Below are positions 31,493 through 43,078 of a stretch of 64,000 nt of DNA, piece by piece; the stretch's first letter is position 1, and every line of letters begins with the position of its first letter. The notes under the pieces are model-generated. The model ran no database searches. It was given only the letters and a program-made list of their open reading frames with translations, and was not told where the DNA came from. A program made the position numbers and the translations under genes. The DNA lies in NCBI GenBank assembly GCA_035578905.1, contig JAQJVL010000425.1, positions 372,001 through 436,000 on the forward strand, written 5' to 3'. Source of the DNA: Stictocephala bisonia. Lineage: Eukaryota; Arthropoda; Insecta; Hemiptera; Membracidae.

Positions 31493-32439
31493 ACGCGGAA
31501 GATGAAAATGCTAGATTAATTTACTATAGCGATATACCTAAAAATTATGTTTTTAATAAAAAAACAAGGAAATGGATTCGCAGACAGCAAGACAGACATA
31601 ATATAATTGGTCGAATGTATTTTGTAAATCTGGGTTGTGATCCTGAAAGGTATTGTTTAAGACTTCTTCTGCTTCATGTACCTGGTGCTACATCTTATGA
31701 TGATTTAAAAACGATTGATGGTACTAATTATGATACGTTTCATGAAGCGGCTGTGCAAAAAGGCTTGATAAAAAATGACGAAATTTGGGATAAAACTTTA
31801 GCTGAAGCTGTCAATTTTAGCATGCCTAAAAATTTAAGGGACTTATTCTCATATATTCTAATATTTGCTTCCCCATCTAATGCTAAGGAATTATTTGAAA
31901 AATACCTATCTCATCTTTGGGAAGACTTTGCAAAGAGCCACAAAATAGGCCATACAGATAACTGTGAACGTTGTAAAAATTTGACTCTAATAGAAATTAA
32001 CAACACCTTAGAAGCAAGTCATAGCTCTTGCCTTAAATACAATCTCCCGATGCCAGTAAATGATATCCTACCAATCAACCATACTGATATCTATGATCAT
32101 GAGCTAGAGAAAGAAAAAAGCAAAGAAATGATAAATAGTTTGAATACCGAGCAAAGACAGTGTTATGACAATATAATTGCATCAATAAACAATGAAGTCC
32201 CAGAAACATGTTTTTTTCTGGATGGGCCAGGAGGCACAGGAAAAACTTATTTGTATAAGACTATTCTGTGTACAGTGCGTGGAGGAAAAAATATTGCATT
32301 ACCTATTGCGTCTACTGGCATTGCTGCAAACTTATTGGAAGGAGGTAAAACATATTTTAACCAATTCAAGTTGGTACCCCCTTTAAACGAAACATCCGTT
32401 TCAAATATAAGATTGAATTCTCTCGAATTGAATCATTAG
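31489..32439 (+). CDS. Helitron ORF, Rep-helicase linker and Walker A half of helicase
   Basis: The downstream frame is open from GTA 31,489. The first ATG in it is 31,615, but the preceding 42 codons (VNAEDENARLIYYSDIPKNY) are clearly homologous Helitron sequence, so 31,489 is the better start of this fragment. It contains the linker typical of Helitrons (LRLLLLHVPGATSYDDLKT) and the Pif1 helicase Walker A FFLDGPGGTGKTYLYK, with the P-loop at residues 204-211 counted from ATG 31,615. It runs into motif Ia (LPIASTGIAANLL). It ends at the TAG 32,437-32,439 because of a small deletion between about 32,400 and 32,435; the helicase continues in another frame. Confidence 0.92.
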   Translation, partial: VNAEDENARLIYYSDIPKNYVFNKKTRKWIRRQQDRHNIIGRMYFVNLGCDPERYCLRLLLLHVPGATSYDDLKTIDGTNYDTFHEAAVQKGLIKNDEIWDKTLAEAVNFSMPKNLRDLFSYILIFASPSNAKELFEKYLSHLWEDFAKSHKIGHTDNCERCKNLTLIEINNTLEASHSSCLKYNLPMPVNDILPINHTDIYDHELEKEKSKEMINSLNTEQRQCYDNIIASINNEVPETCFFLDGPGGTGKTYLYKTILCTVRGGKNIALPIASTGIAANLLEGGKTYFNQFKLVPPLNETSVSNIRLNSLELNH

Positions 32440-32473
32440 ATCAGCCAAAATCATAATTTGGGATGAAGCAACT

Positions 32474-33529
32474 ATGGCACCAGGAATTGCTTTGACTGCC
32501 ATTGACAGAGTGCTAAAGGAAATAATGAACAACCAGAATTCTTTCGGTGGAAAAGTTATGTTACTAGGTGGGGATTTCAGGCAAACTCTTCCAGTTGTCA
32601 GACATGGTAACAGAACTAAAATAATAGAAGCAAGTATAAAATTTCACCCACTGTGGGAATGCTTTAAGATCCTACGATTGAGTAAAAATGTACGATCAGT
32701 GGATGATTTATTTAGCAAGTGGCTATTAATCGTAGGAAATGGTCTGACTGATAGAACATATGATTTACCAGAAGAACTAATAGAAATACCACCAAAAATT
32801 TTAAGTCACGGTAACATAGCCAGAGATACATTTGGGGATAAGTTGGACATTGCACACTCTCATGAATTCGCCCAAAAGGCTATTTTATGTTCAAAAAACA
32901 CAGATGTGGATTATCTAAATGAAACTGTTCACAACTTACTGGAAGCAAAACCAGAAACATACTTAAGTTCGGATTCTATTGAAGCGGATGATAGTTCCCA
33001 TGCAGATACACATTACCCTATAGAATTTTTAAATCAGCTATCACCATCAGGAATGCCAATACATAAATTAAATTTAAAGATTGGAGCTGTTATAATGATA
33101 CTAAGAAATCTTAACACAAAAAGAGGGTTATGTAATGGCACCCGATTAATTGTTAAAAAGTTAAAGCCTAATTTAATAATTGCAGAGGTTTTAACTGGAT
33201 CTTCAGCAGGTGACATTGTGTTCATTCCAAGGATTGATTTAGCACAGACGGACACAGAATTGCCATTTGTTTTAAAAAGAAGACAATTTCCTATAAAATT
33301 AGCATTTGCCATGACGATTAATAAAGCACAAGGCCAGACTTTAAAGAAAGTTGGTGTCTACCTACCAGCACCAGTATTCAGCCATGGACAATTGTATGTT
33401 GCACTGTCTAGGGTAAAAAGTTTTGATGATATTAAAATAAAAATTATCCCCAACAAAGAACAAGGAAAATTGTTGAAAAACTCTAATAAAATATTTACAA
33501 AGAATGTTGTGTATAAAGAAATATTGTAA
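32474..33529 (+). CDS. Helitron ORF, C-terminal Pif1-type helicase part
   Basis: 351 codons from ATG 32,474. The true domain boundary lies upstream, since RSAKIIIWDEATM (Walker B, DE) is read in this frame from 32,438. Motifs are LLGGDFRQTLPVV (residues 30-42), then the C-terminal signature LAFAMTINKAQGQTLKKVGV and FSHGQLYVALSRV (to residue 314), the classic end of Pif1-like SF1B helicases. The helicase unwinds donor DNA during rolling-circle transposition. The stop at 33,527-33,529 is followed by about 200 bp to the 3' terminus. No endonuclease domain of the kind seen in some Helentrons was found after it. Confidence 0.93.
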   Translation: MAPGIALTAIDRVLKEIMNNQNSFGGKVMLLGGDFRQTLPVVRHGNRTKIIEASIKFHPLWECFKILRLSKNVRSVDDLFSKWLLIVGNGLTDRTYDLPEELIEIPPKILSHGNIARDTFGDKLDIAHSHEFAQKAILCSKNTDVDYLNETVHNLLEAKPETYLSSDSIEADDSSHADTHYPIEFLNQLSPSGMPIHKLNLKIGAVIMILRNLNTKRGLCNGTRLIVKKLKPNLIIAEVLTGSSAGDIVFIPRIDLAQTDTELPFVLKRRQFPIKLAFAMTINKAQGQTLKKVGVYLPAPVFSHGQLYVALSRVKSFDDIKIKIIPNKEQGKLLKNSNKIFTKNVVYKEIL

Positions 33530-33682
33530 ATAAATATGTTACCGTTATGTTTGATTTTTATTTTAATTTAAGTATCTAATCTAACAGAAAACAAAAATTT
33601 TTTTAAGTACAATTTCAATATTGAAAATAATTATAAATAATTTTTTTTGATTTTACAGGAAATAGCTTACACGTACCATTTT

Positions 33683-33725
33683 ACTAGAGACCGTTGTATT
33701 TGACCACAACGGGCTCTGTTTCTAG
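33683..33725 (+). other. Helitron 3' terminus: subterminal hairpin and CTAG
   Basis: CCGTTGT (33,691-33,697) pairs with ACAACGG (33,706-33,712) across an 8-nt loop. CTAG ends at 33,725 and the next base is T. An outer weaker pairing ACTAGA (33,683) with TCTAGT (33,721-33,726) surrounds the hairpin. In Helitrons this structure marks the transposition terminator. Confidence 0.75.
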
Positions 33726-36700
33726 TTATAATATAAAAGTATAAGTGATATGTTTTTTCTTTACAACATTATTGTACTGTATTTACACAAAATATTATAG
33801 TATATTAATTCAATATTATTTTGTGTATTACATACAAAAGTACTGATGATTGGTCCGATTCTTGAACTAAGGCTTTCAAACATTTAAGAATATTCTTATA
33901 CCACAACAAATGAAATTCTTCAGGTTAAAAATTCCTGAAAATTCTCTCCAGTACTCAGTATATTTTCTGTAAAATGACAGCAATCGCTGGATAGAATGTG
34001 ATGTCTCTCTAGACCTGACATTCCACCCATTGTTGATCAACTATCTATAGACAGGCGTTTAATGACCAACTGACAAATATTATACACATTGAAGATCCAA
34101 TGTGCACTATGAGTGAAACGATTTAAATGTGTAGGATGAGACATGTTTAATCGACATGCAGAATGGGGGAGCTAAGATGTGTAATGTTCATGGGGTGGAA
34201 TGAACAACTAACACGTAAAATAGCGTCTACGTGCAAATATAGTTTTTGTCTTGGTCATAGTGACTGAATGCTAATAAGCACTATATAATATTTGAATAGC
34301 TTACTGAGTAAACATGTTATCTGAGGCTTGACTATATGAAACATTTATGTTATAATAACATTAATTTAAAACTTCATCATGCATGATACTACTGTGCTAC
34401 ACTCGACAGTTTACAACAGAAAGTTCCATTATCTTCAGGACCATATAATGATACTTTTAGGTGGTTAGAGATAAGAAGTAAATAAATCTGTGAGTTTATC
34501 TAGTCACTATAATATAATGCAATTAAATTAATGTATTAATTTATTAAAATTTGTAATGGTTATGATATAATTCATTTGAAAATGATTGCGATTCAAAGAT
34601 AAATACCCTAAATCTTTACTAATTATCTTTTGCTCATTTAAGATCTAAAGAAATATTGCTCATAGATTGTCATTGCCAAAAGAAGGAAAATACAGGCAAT
34701 AATTTTAGTTTTGTATATTTTAAATTCATAACTTGGTATTTATCTTACATTAACGATGCCCATATACTTGTTATATGTCGATTTGAATAGGTCATATCTT
34801 CATGTATTTGATACATATTGTTAAAATAGTTAAAATAACCATGTTTTACCCGTCTTCCTCAGCTCATCTTTATAATACTTTCTTCTTTAGTGTGACTATT
34901 TAACGTAAATATTGCACATAATATGTGTGAGGTTTCTACAAAAATTAAGAAATCCATAGCACTGGGAACATATCTTTGTTGTCTTTAAATTATGTTAGTG
35001 TCTTTCGATTTATGGTGTTCAGGAACCTAAATAGCCATCAGCACCACAATAAATGTAGGCCAATATTTATTTAATTATATTTATTATGTACTCAATTACG
35101 TTGAAGTTTTTACGATATAGAAACCAAACTGAAGACTCATTAATATGTTCTATATATTTACTAAAACATAAATATTATAATCGTGCTCTATAGGTTTAAA
35201 ATGAAATAGTTTTTTACTAGTAGGTTGTAGGGGTGAAAGAGATGTGGTAACAATGTCAAATATAAGTAAGGTAATATTTTCCCAACCCCCGGACGTCCTT
35301 TCCGCGTAATAGAAACAAGATACCGCAGCTACAAGGCATCTTGTTTTCCAGCTTGTTTGTTCTCGCCGGATGTGACGTAGCATTGGTTGATACACTTGGG
35401 ATCGAATTTGACACAACTTGTTTAGGGGTTCTATGGAATTTTGGAAACATTTCAGACTTATATATTTTTTAACATAATATTCCAGAATATTAAGAAAATA
35501 TAGTTTTAATTTTAAACATGTGTTTTCGTAATCTTTTTGAAACTTGAGTGATTAAGTTCAACATAGTATAATGTTATACAGCAAGTTTGGAATGTGAAAA
35601 GTTTTTTTCAAGGTTTGTTCCAGAGATCAGATTTCACATTATGAAATTATAGTTGATTTTAAGAAGATAATACATGATATTTTCATTCATGTCAGTTTTA
35701 TTAAATAAAAAATTAAACTATGCATTTAACCGACCTGTGTTGAATAAAAAAAGAGAAAATTGTTAAATTTAAATTAGTTTTCTTCATCTTTCTAAGATAT
35801 TGACACAGAATACGTCACATTGCTAATTACATGTGGTGTTCTTACACACATTCCTTATAAATAAATCTCTACTTTCCTAAAAATAAAGATTGGAGTGTTT
35901 ATATTTTACGAAAGCTCTGTTAGGGAAAGCTAGTATTAACCATGGTGTCTCTCAATGATTTATGCCAAGCGCTATATTGTATTCTATCCACGTGGATGTA
36001 CTACTGACGGACAAAATGACGGAGTGACTCAATTATATTTTCTTACTGTTGCTTATAGATAACCAATTAGAGTATTTTTAATCTCTAATCTATAGGTTAA
36101 CCACTTTATGTACACGAATTATGAATTTTAGAATATGTTCGCAAAGCCATTTCAAACCAACCTGCTGAACCGATGGATGATGAGGGACTAGAGCCAAACA
36201 CATTGATTACATTGTGAACAACCAGGGGAATAGCATCGATAGTGTCTTGTTCAAGGCTTCGTTGGTAGTTTATTTGTACGAAGTAGCAATATTTTATTAC
36301 TTAAACGTATCAAATGAAAAATAAACTACTCAAGGGGTAAATTTGCTTATTTTATCCACTAAAGACTCTTGAAGTATACGGTTGAAGGCTGTGGGGAGCT
36401 ACTATAAGGAAGGATGTTCAATCCTTGTTTGTTCAAAACATTTAGAATTTTGTTCGAATTAGATGTTATAGAATTGTGAAAAAAATTGCTTCAAGAAAGT
36501 TAGCTGCTAGTCTATGTTTCAGAGCATCTCTGAGCTATAAATATTAGTGAGACTTGGGCCAGGGCTGTAAAATATACCACTATGTTATTTGAGATGGCAA
36601 CACTCCGTGGTTCTTGTTAAATGGCAAACTTTATATCTTTAAATCTTCCTCAAGTCTCTCAAAAGGCTACTCAATGACACTAGAAACTATAACGAAACTA

Positions 36701-37574
36701 AAATCAAATAAATCAATACGAATTATCCCTCAATTAATGTCTATTAAATATTGGCCACATCTTTTTACTCTATAAATTAATTTATTGTTTTACATGCGCC
36801 ACTCAAACAAATTAGCTTAAAAGATTATACACAACAAACTAAATAAGCAATTTAGGAAAACTGCCTATAAGAAAGCTTTTTATTATTGACCTATTTATAA
36901 AAATGCGTGAACTGTACCTTAAAGTCCTAGAATTACCTAAATATTACAATTTATATACAACTAAAATCACACAATACATATTTTTACAGCCAGCAAAAAC
37001 ATAGTATGATTATTACAATATAATGACACACATTAGACAGCTTTTTATTTGTTTATGAAAAACTTAGACAGAAAAATACAATGAGTATTAATATTATAGT
37101 TAAGAAGTCTTATTTGAACCTTCCAATAATAAGTAATCGAACAAAAAGTTAATGGAGTATGTTTTCCGGGTATAAATTTTTTGATGGAGCAGATGAAAAC
37201 ATGCTTTTCAGTTGGTTAAAAAATGATTATCTCTGTGCTCATAAACGGTTGGAGTAAAGCGAACTTGTTGCCTCTAGCTAACAAACAAAATGGAACATTC
37301 TTAATTTGCATAACGAATAATTTAACATCACGCTCATCAACGAATTTAACTTTCAATAAATTCTGTAATAAAAAAGGTTACTGTATTTGCTATAGTATTA
37401 TCACACTATTGTTTTAGTAGTTGTCAATAAAATCCGGAAATTGAGCAAAGTGTAATATAAAACTGGAAATTAACTCATGGTTACTCATTACTATTGAAAA
37501 CAATTAAAGTTTTTATGATTTGTTTACGTCTCGATATATTAATGTTATATCTTTTTATTAAATGAATAATCTAA
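33726..37574. other. AT-rich, no recognised gene
   Basis: About 3.8 kb of AT-rich sequence. A less AT-rich block at 35,280-35,430 has a minus-strand frame of no known family. A block near 36,140-36,260 is also unidentified. Nothing here supports a confident call. Confidence 0.35.
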
Positions 37575-37738
37575 ATAATTTAGCAAAAGATGAGGTTACG
37601 GCCCTGTTTCTGCATTTAGAAAATCGTCTATGAAATGTGACAGCATGCATTAATGTTAGACTGTTTAAACAAATTAAGTTATTTTTATTGACAGAACGTG
37701 CAGAAACAGGGCCGTAACCTCATCTTTTGCTAAATTAT
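37575..37738. mobile_element. 164-bp MITE with perfect 40-bp inverted ends
   Basis: 37,575-37,614 (from ATAATTTAGCAAAAGATGAG to CCCTGTTTCTGCA) is the exact reverse complement of 37,699-37,738. The 84-bp interior is non-coding. Size, perfect ends and lack of coding mark a young miniature inverted-repeat element. Target duplication is unclear. Confidence 0.85.
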
Positions 37739-38231
37739 ATTTTTGAACAGGTAATTAAATTTCAATCAGAAATAGTTTAGTTAGAAAGGATAGTTATAAG
37801 AACGTAGTGATAACGTATGAAGATCTTCCAAATATGTTAGATGTTATCCAGGGGAGTAAAATGAACATCAATCTGGTTAGATAAAAAAAAGTAACAATGA
37901 CCAAAATGGTGATTGAATAAACTTATTCATCGCACTCATTCACCACCTTTATTTTCCCAAAACGTTCGGTATCTTAAAGTTAGTAAATAAGTTTAAGAGT
38001 CACCCCTTCAAACCTAACAATTTTATGATACTCTCACGCACCCTATTATTTACGAAGTTCGTGGTACATCATTATAGTAGACGAGTTAGCTCAAAACAAA
38101 CAGACTATTTTTTATGAATAAAAGAATTTTCTAAATAATATTACTTAATGATATAAAATTTGGAAATGAAAGCATAAATGTTTAACATTTTTTGTATAAA
38201 TATCAAGAAAACAACTTGAGTAGGGAAAAGG

Positions 38232-38400
38232 CTTCTGTTTGACTGACTGATAACGCCTCAGATGTTGACTTCTGTTTGACTGACTGATAACGCCTCAGAT
38301 GTTGACTTCTGTTTGACTGACTGATAACGCCTCAGATGTTGACTTCTGTTTGACTGATTGATAATACATCAGATGTTGGATTTTGTTTGACTGACTGATT
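38232..38400 (+). repeat. 37-bp tandem repeat, ~4.5 copies
   Basis: CTTCTGTTTGACTGACTGAT followed by AACGCCTCAGATGTTGA repeats from 38,232 and 38,269 on. The first three copies are nearly identical and the later ones diverge. Confidence 0.93.
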
Positions 38401-39196
38401 GTGTTAAAGATATTTTTAAAGCAATTACTTTATGGAATACTTATTACTTTATGGAATACTAATTAGAGACTGATAATTATAAAACTGAAGAATATTCACA
38501 TGAGAAGAAAATAAAATGTATTTACCTTACGTTTAGAATTAAATGTCTGAAAAATAAATAATAACAACAATCTCTTAAAGATTTTTTGCGAGTTCATAGT
38601 ACAATGTTTAAAAAAATAGTTGAACACTTTTGGATTATTTTAATTTTTGAAGGTAAATTCTGTAAACGTTCATGTGTATGCATTTTTAAAACCAATTTCA
38701 TTTTTTTAAAGTGTTTTTCGATAATTTCGGTGTTTTCATTCTTAGTTCAAATACTTTTAAGTTTGGCTAGTCAAATAATTAGTTCTTGTTGGGAGAATAT
38801 TTTGAATCTATCATTACTTGGGTATAGATAGATCCCCAGATAAGTCGTTTTTATGAATATTCTTAATTTGCAGATTACGACATGAATAAAGTGAAAATAC
38901 AAATTTATTTCTTGTTGAAAATTCAAATCTGTTTTAACTTTGAACATTATAATTGTTGGTTTCATCGATTAAGGCTGAGATTCATTTTGTTCAACATTTT
39001 CAGCATTTTTGAATTCATAATATTATATCAAGTGACGTAGGCCTACTACATGTTAAGTGGTAAGAGTCTCATGTTGAAGTTTATGTTGTATTTCGTGACA
39101 TATACGTTTTACATCTAAAAGGGGGGCCATACACCTTAAATACGGGTTACTGTCTGCATATTTTGTGCCCGTAGTATGAGTAATAGAGTCGTATAG
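38401..39196. other. AT-rich, no recognised feature
   Basis: No gene seen. Short overlapping frames at 38,586-38,965 look like chance. Confidence 0.35.
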
Positions 39197-39660
39197 TTCC
39201 AAAACCTGCCTTCTCCTCAAAAATCTGAAATTGAATTATTAACATCACATTATTGTGCTGACTGAACCGGATAGGTTTACAAATATTATAATAAGTCCCA
39301 GAAACAATATTTTCCTGTTTAAATTCTTCTTAGAAAACTGAAGTTTATTCCAAAACCAGTCTTATCCCTAGAATGTTAGTTCCAAATGATGTCTTCTCCA
39401 TTTAAATTCCAAAACCTGCCTTCTCCTCAACAATCTGAAATTGAATTATTAACACCACATTATTGTGCTGACTGAACCGGATAGGTTTACAAATATAATA
39501 AGTTCCAGAACAAATCTTTTCATGTTTAAATTCTTCATAAAAAACTGAAGTTTATTCCAAAACCAGTCTTATCCCTAGCATGTTAGTTCCAAATGATGTC
39601 TTCTCCATTTAAATTCCAAAAGCAGTCTACTCCTATTTTACCTCCAATAACCATTTGAAG
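39197..39660 (+). repeat. ~205-bp tandem duplication built on a ~30-bp motif (left block)
   Basis: 39,197-39,405 is repeated at 39,405-39,612 with small changes (both contain CTGAAATTGAATTATTAAC and GTGCTGACTGAACCGGATAG). Within it, a short motif of the form TTCCAAAA-C-GTCTTCTCC recurs, for example at 39,348, 39,380 and 39,407. The same motif is present to the right of the decayed gene (42,255-42,440). Confidence 0.8.
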
Positions 39661-39934
39661 GTTGTTCCAAATAATTTCTTATACACTTTTATGATTTAAC
39701 ATTGCAATCTCATTTTAAATTAGTTATTCAAAGAAAACTTGGCCACTATTATTGTTTTAAATATTAGCCAGACTGTCTTAGTTGAACAGCTGTTTTTGTA
39801 GTGAACTATTGGTAACTTTCCCTCTATTTTACATTGAACAGTGTTTGTTGTGTTAAAGAGTGCTAAATATTTCTCTTCATTACTTCATTTTATAATTAAC
39901 AATAACTCTAGCTTTGTTTTAATATATGAAAGAG

Positions 39935-41600
39935 GTAGGAGAAGAGTACGAAACATCGAAAACTGCACAAAGAACAAAAAGAAAAGAGAGAAGTAAGCTG
40001 TTTTTACTGTACTCATATGCCTACTCTTCAGCCAGACCTAACCAACTTGAACCTAATCAAACTTTTCCTAACAAAAATATAATTTTTCTCTCGTTATAAC
40101 TGTATTAATACTATCGAAGTAATCGAAGTATATAAAATAGTTAGATACTCATTTATGGGTACGGAAATTATATTTTTATTTATTTCAGGTATTCGTCACA
40201 AGTTTCTCCAGCTTATCCAGATCGTTGCCACAGTAGCAAGAACATGAAATGTATGTCACTCACTAAAAGGGACGTGAATCACTTCCACAAGATGTTTTAT
40301 GCAACTCCAAAAAAGATTTTTCAAGACCACTTTATTGTAAAGTATTGCACCACCATAAAGAAGTCGACAAAAGTTAGAACATGGCTCACGAAAAGGTATG
40401 AGTATTTTGTAGAAAAGGCTACGCTTATACCTGGTATTCTAGATAAATTACAAGTTTTTCAAAAAACGTTTATGACAATTTGAAACATAAAAAAACGAGG
40501 ATACAAAATGTTTGCAGGACGCACTTTCAAGGCCACTTCATTAAAGACAATCGAGGTGGTGGCACGATTTAAATATTAATAGTATATAGAGTATAAGTTA
40601 TATTATAGAGATTATAATATAACTCTATAATAAGTTATATTATTGAGATTATACAACTCAAGCTGTGAAAACGAAGCAGATGTAAGCTTGAAAGTCAAAA
40701 AGTCTTATTTTATGAACCATATAAATAAGCATTGCAATAATGGGTTTTCAGCCCCTGCAGTTGATGTTTGTTCTCGCTGCTTACAAGTTAAGGAACAAAT
40801 AAAACTTGCAAAAAATGATAGGGATAAACAAATGTTTATGCACCAAAAGCGAATACAGAGCATTCAAGTTAAAGCATTTTTTGAAATGCTAGATAAAGAG
40901 ACAACTGAAGATTTTTAGAAAAACCAGGTATTGCCTAAAATACCAGATCAGAAAGCCTACTATTCTTGACAATTATACATCTATAATTTCACAGTTGTCG
41001 TGGGATCATCAAAACAACCACCAAATAAAGGCAATGTGTTTTCTTACACCTGGTGTGAACACGAACACCCTAAAGGCAAGCCCTATTTTTCACGTTATGA
41101 ACACAGTAGTCCTAATGAAATGCGCCTCAAGAGCCAAGGCAGATGGATGTGGAGGCTATCACAAAAATAGCATTATCATTGGAATGGCCTCAAAATCCAA
41201 GGATAGATAAAAAACCTTGTAAAAAGCCATAAAAAACTTGATCATGAACCTGCAAATGTTTATAGAGTAGAACTTATCTTCCCTGTCACTGACCACTCAT
41301 TTATGCCTCTTGATAGAGTATTCGCATAGTTTGAAAAAGAAATCCGTAAAAAGGATATAATAATACAGAGAAGAGTACAGAGAAATTTACTCTGAACATG
41401 CAACTGTGTTAAAATTGGGACCTGACTGCCCCGTATTTGATTGGAAACAAGCTGTCAGTGAAGTTCTTAAGCTACCAAACAAATGGCACTTTAAGTTTAA
41501 TGCTTCAAAGAGATTCTTCATCATCCGCAACAAGAGTAAGACTTGGTTAGAGGAGAAGTGTTTTACCGTAGTAATATTAACACACCCAGGTCAATAACGC
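39935..41600 (+). pseudogene. decayed gene of a repetitive arthropod protein family, function unknown
   Basis: Fragments in several plus-strand frames follow one another in the order of a protein family I recall as multicopy in insect genomes. A basic start (GRRRVRNIENCTKNK style, near 39,945) is followed by a plausible intron (GTAAGC near 40,007 to TTTCAG at about 40,189). Next come CMSLTKRDVNHFHKMFYATP (from 40,247), a block with KDNRGG (about 40,540), VDVCSRCLQVKEQIKLAK (about 40,765), VLPKIPDQKAYYS (about 40,930), ADGCGGYHKNSIIIGM (about 41,140) and FDWKQAVSEVLKLPNKWHFK (about 41,440). Stops and frameshifts separate the blocks. Multicopy occurrence and the flanking repeat blocks suggest a mobile element protein, but I cannot name the superfamily; a DUF7869-like assignment is only a guess. 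Confidence 0.6.
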
Positions 41601-41835
41601 AGAACAAGAAAATAGTGAGTGATATCCATCCAGTTCCTATAGAATAGCAAAACAGAGTGAAACCCACCAAACCTAAACACATTGACAGTTTATTGAAAAG
41701 GCATTACGGAGAAGATTGGAGAAACTGGAATGAGCTGTTGTTTTATGTTCAAAACTTGTTCATGTTTTGAATAATGCACATAAACATGTTTGTGAAGACA
41801 AGGAACTGTGTGAACACCAAGACAAACGTTTGTTT

Positions 41836-42070
41836 GTTTGTTAATCTTTGTTTAAAAAGGCATTGCCGTTGGTTCAATAAATAAATAAATGGGTAAGTTT
41901 ACCAGACATTTATAGTATATTTAAGTACATTTTTATAAATCAAGTACGTATCTTTAAACTAAGTTAGAGTAAAATATCTTGAAAGAGGTCCAATTGAGTT
42001 GCATAGTTCCAATACTTGCCTTCTCCACTTTTACAAATTTTTCAGGACAGAGGAAAAACTTTTGTTGTAT
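41836..42070 (+). repeat. 235-bp inverted repeat, left arm
   Basis: Near-perfect reverse complement of 42,531-42,765, from GTTTGTTAATCTTTGTTTAA to AAACTTTTGTTGTAT, with a 460-bp spacer. It also carries one copy of the TTCCAA-CTTGCCTTCTCC motif. Confidence 0.9.
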
Positions 42071-42254
42071 CTTGAATGTTTTGAAAAAATGATTTGAGAG
42101 TATAGATCTATCTATTAACCCATTGTGTAGTCTGAGTACTTTATGATATGGAAATGTTGTTCTATAAGTAATGGCCAACAATGTTTTGAACAAATATTTC
42201 TTTATTTGTTTTCAATAAACAATTTAGTCTTAACAACTCACTCTAACTTGTTAA

Positions 42255-42440
42255 TGTTTATTCCAAAACCAGCCTAAACCACCGAAGTTTATTCAAGAAA
42301 CTGTCTTTTCCTCTGTTAGTTCCAAAAAGTGCCTTCTGAATATTTAATGTTTGTATTCCATAAACTGCCTTGTCCAACCACGTTTGTTCCAAAAACAGTC
42401 TTGTGCCATATACAATTCCAACATCAGCCTATTATATTAA
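42255..42440 (+). repeat. ~30-bp degenerate motif block (right block)
   Basis: TTCC-started motif copies at 42,261, about 42,291, 42,320, 42,356, 42,387 and 42,416 (spacing 29-36), related to those at 39.2-39.66 kb (for example TTCCAAAACCAGCC, TTCCAAAAAGTGCCTTCT, TTCCAAAAACAGTCTTGTGC). The block lies in the spacer of the 235-bp inverted repeat. Confidence 0.7.
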
Positions 42441-42530
42441 TTTAATAGAAAATAAAATAAATATTTTATAATTTTACAATTCATGGTGGTTTGAATGGTA
42501 TAATTCATGTGTTTGTCATGTTCCATCTAC

Positions 42531-42765
42531 ATACAACAAAAGTTTTTCCTCTGCCCTGAAAAATTTGTAAAAGTGGAGAAGGCAAGTATTGGAACTATGC
42601 AACTCAATTGGACCTCTTTCAAGATATTTTACTCTAACTTAGTTTAGAGATACGTACTTGATTTATAAAAATGTACTTAAATATACTATAAATGTCTGGT
42701 AAACTTACCCATTTATTTATTTATTGAACCAACGGCAATGCCTTTTTAAACAAAGATTAACAAAC
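42531..42765 (-). repeat. 235-bp inverted repeat, right arm
   Basis: Mirror of 41,836-42,070, including GAGAAGGCAAGTATTGGAAC and GGTAAACTTACCCATTTATT. Confidence 0.9.
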
Positions 42766-43078
42766 ATGCAGAAATAACTGTTGTACACTAACAATTTTAT
42801 GAAAAAACAATATGACTATAAAAAATAACAAACAATAGAAAAACTAACATGGTAAAGTAAATAAATAGTAACAACGAACATGAAATAAACTAAACTAATA
42901 TAAACTTTCAAAATTCAACAATGAAAAGACTAAAGCTAACTAGACTAAACAAATGATAACAATAAACCAATACTGAAAGCAAATAACAATAATATAACTG
43001 AAATAAAATGTTCAATGATCATTTAACAAGGTATGTATCGTTAAGCAAGTACGGTTGCTACAGTAGGTTGGATTTCAA

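Larger units (their letters stand above)
24920..33725 (+). mobile_element. autonomous-type Helitron (OTU / Rep / Pif1 helicase); 5' end provisional
   Basis: The coding region 28,128-33,529 encodes, in order, an OTU protease, a Helitron Rep and a Pif1-family helicase, all on the plus strand. The 3' end is CTAG at 33,722-33,725 followed by T, with a subterminal hairpin CCGTTGT/ACAACGG just upstream. The 5' end is not certain. A TC preceded by A (24,920) at the first unit of the 394-bp satellite is one candidate, which would make the element about 8.8 kb and place the satellite inside it. Otherwise the element starts between 27,833 and 28,128. Reading frames are broken at three points by small indels, so this copy is probably inactive unless those are assembly errors. 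Confidence 0.75.
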
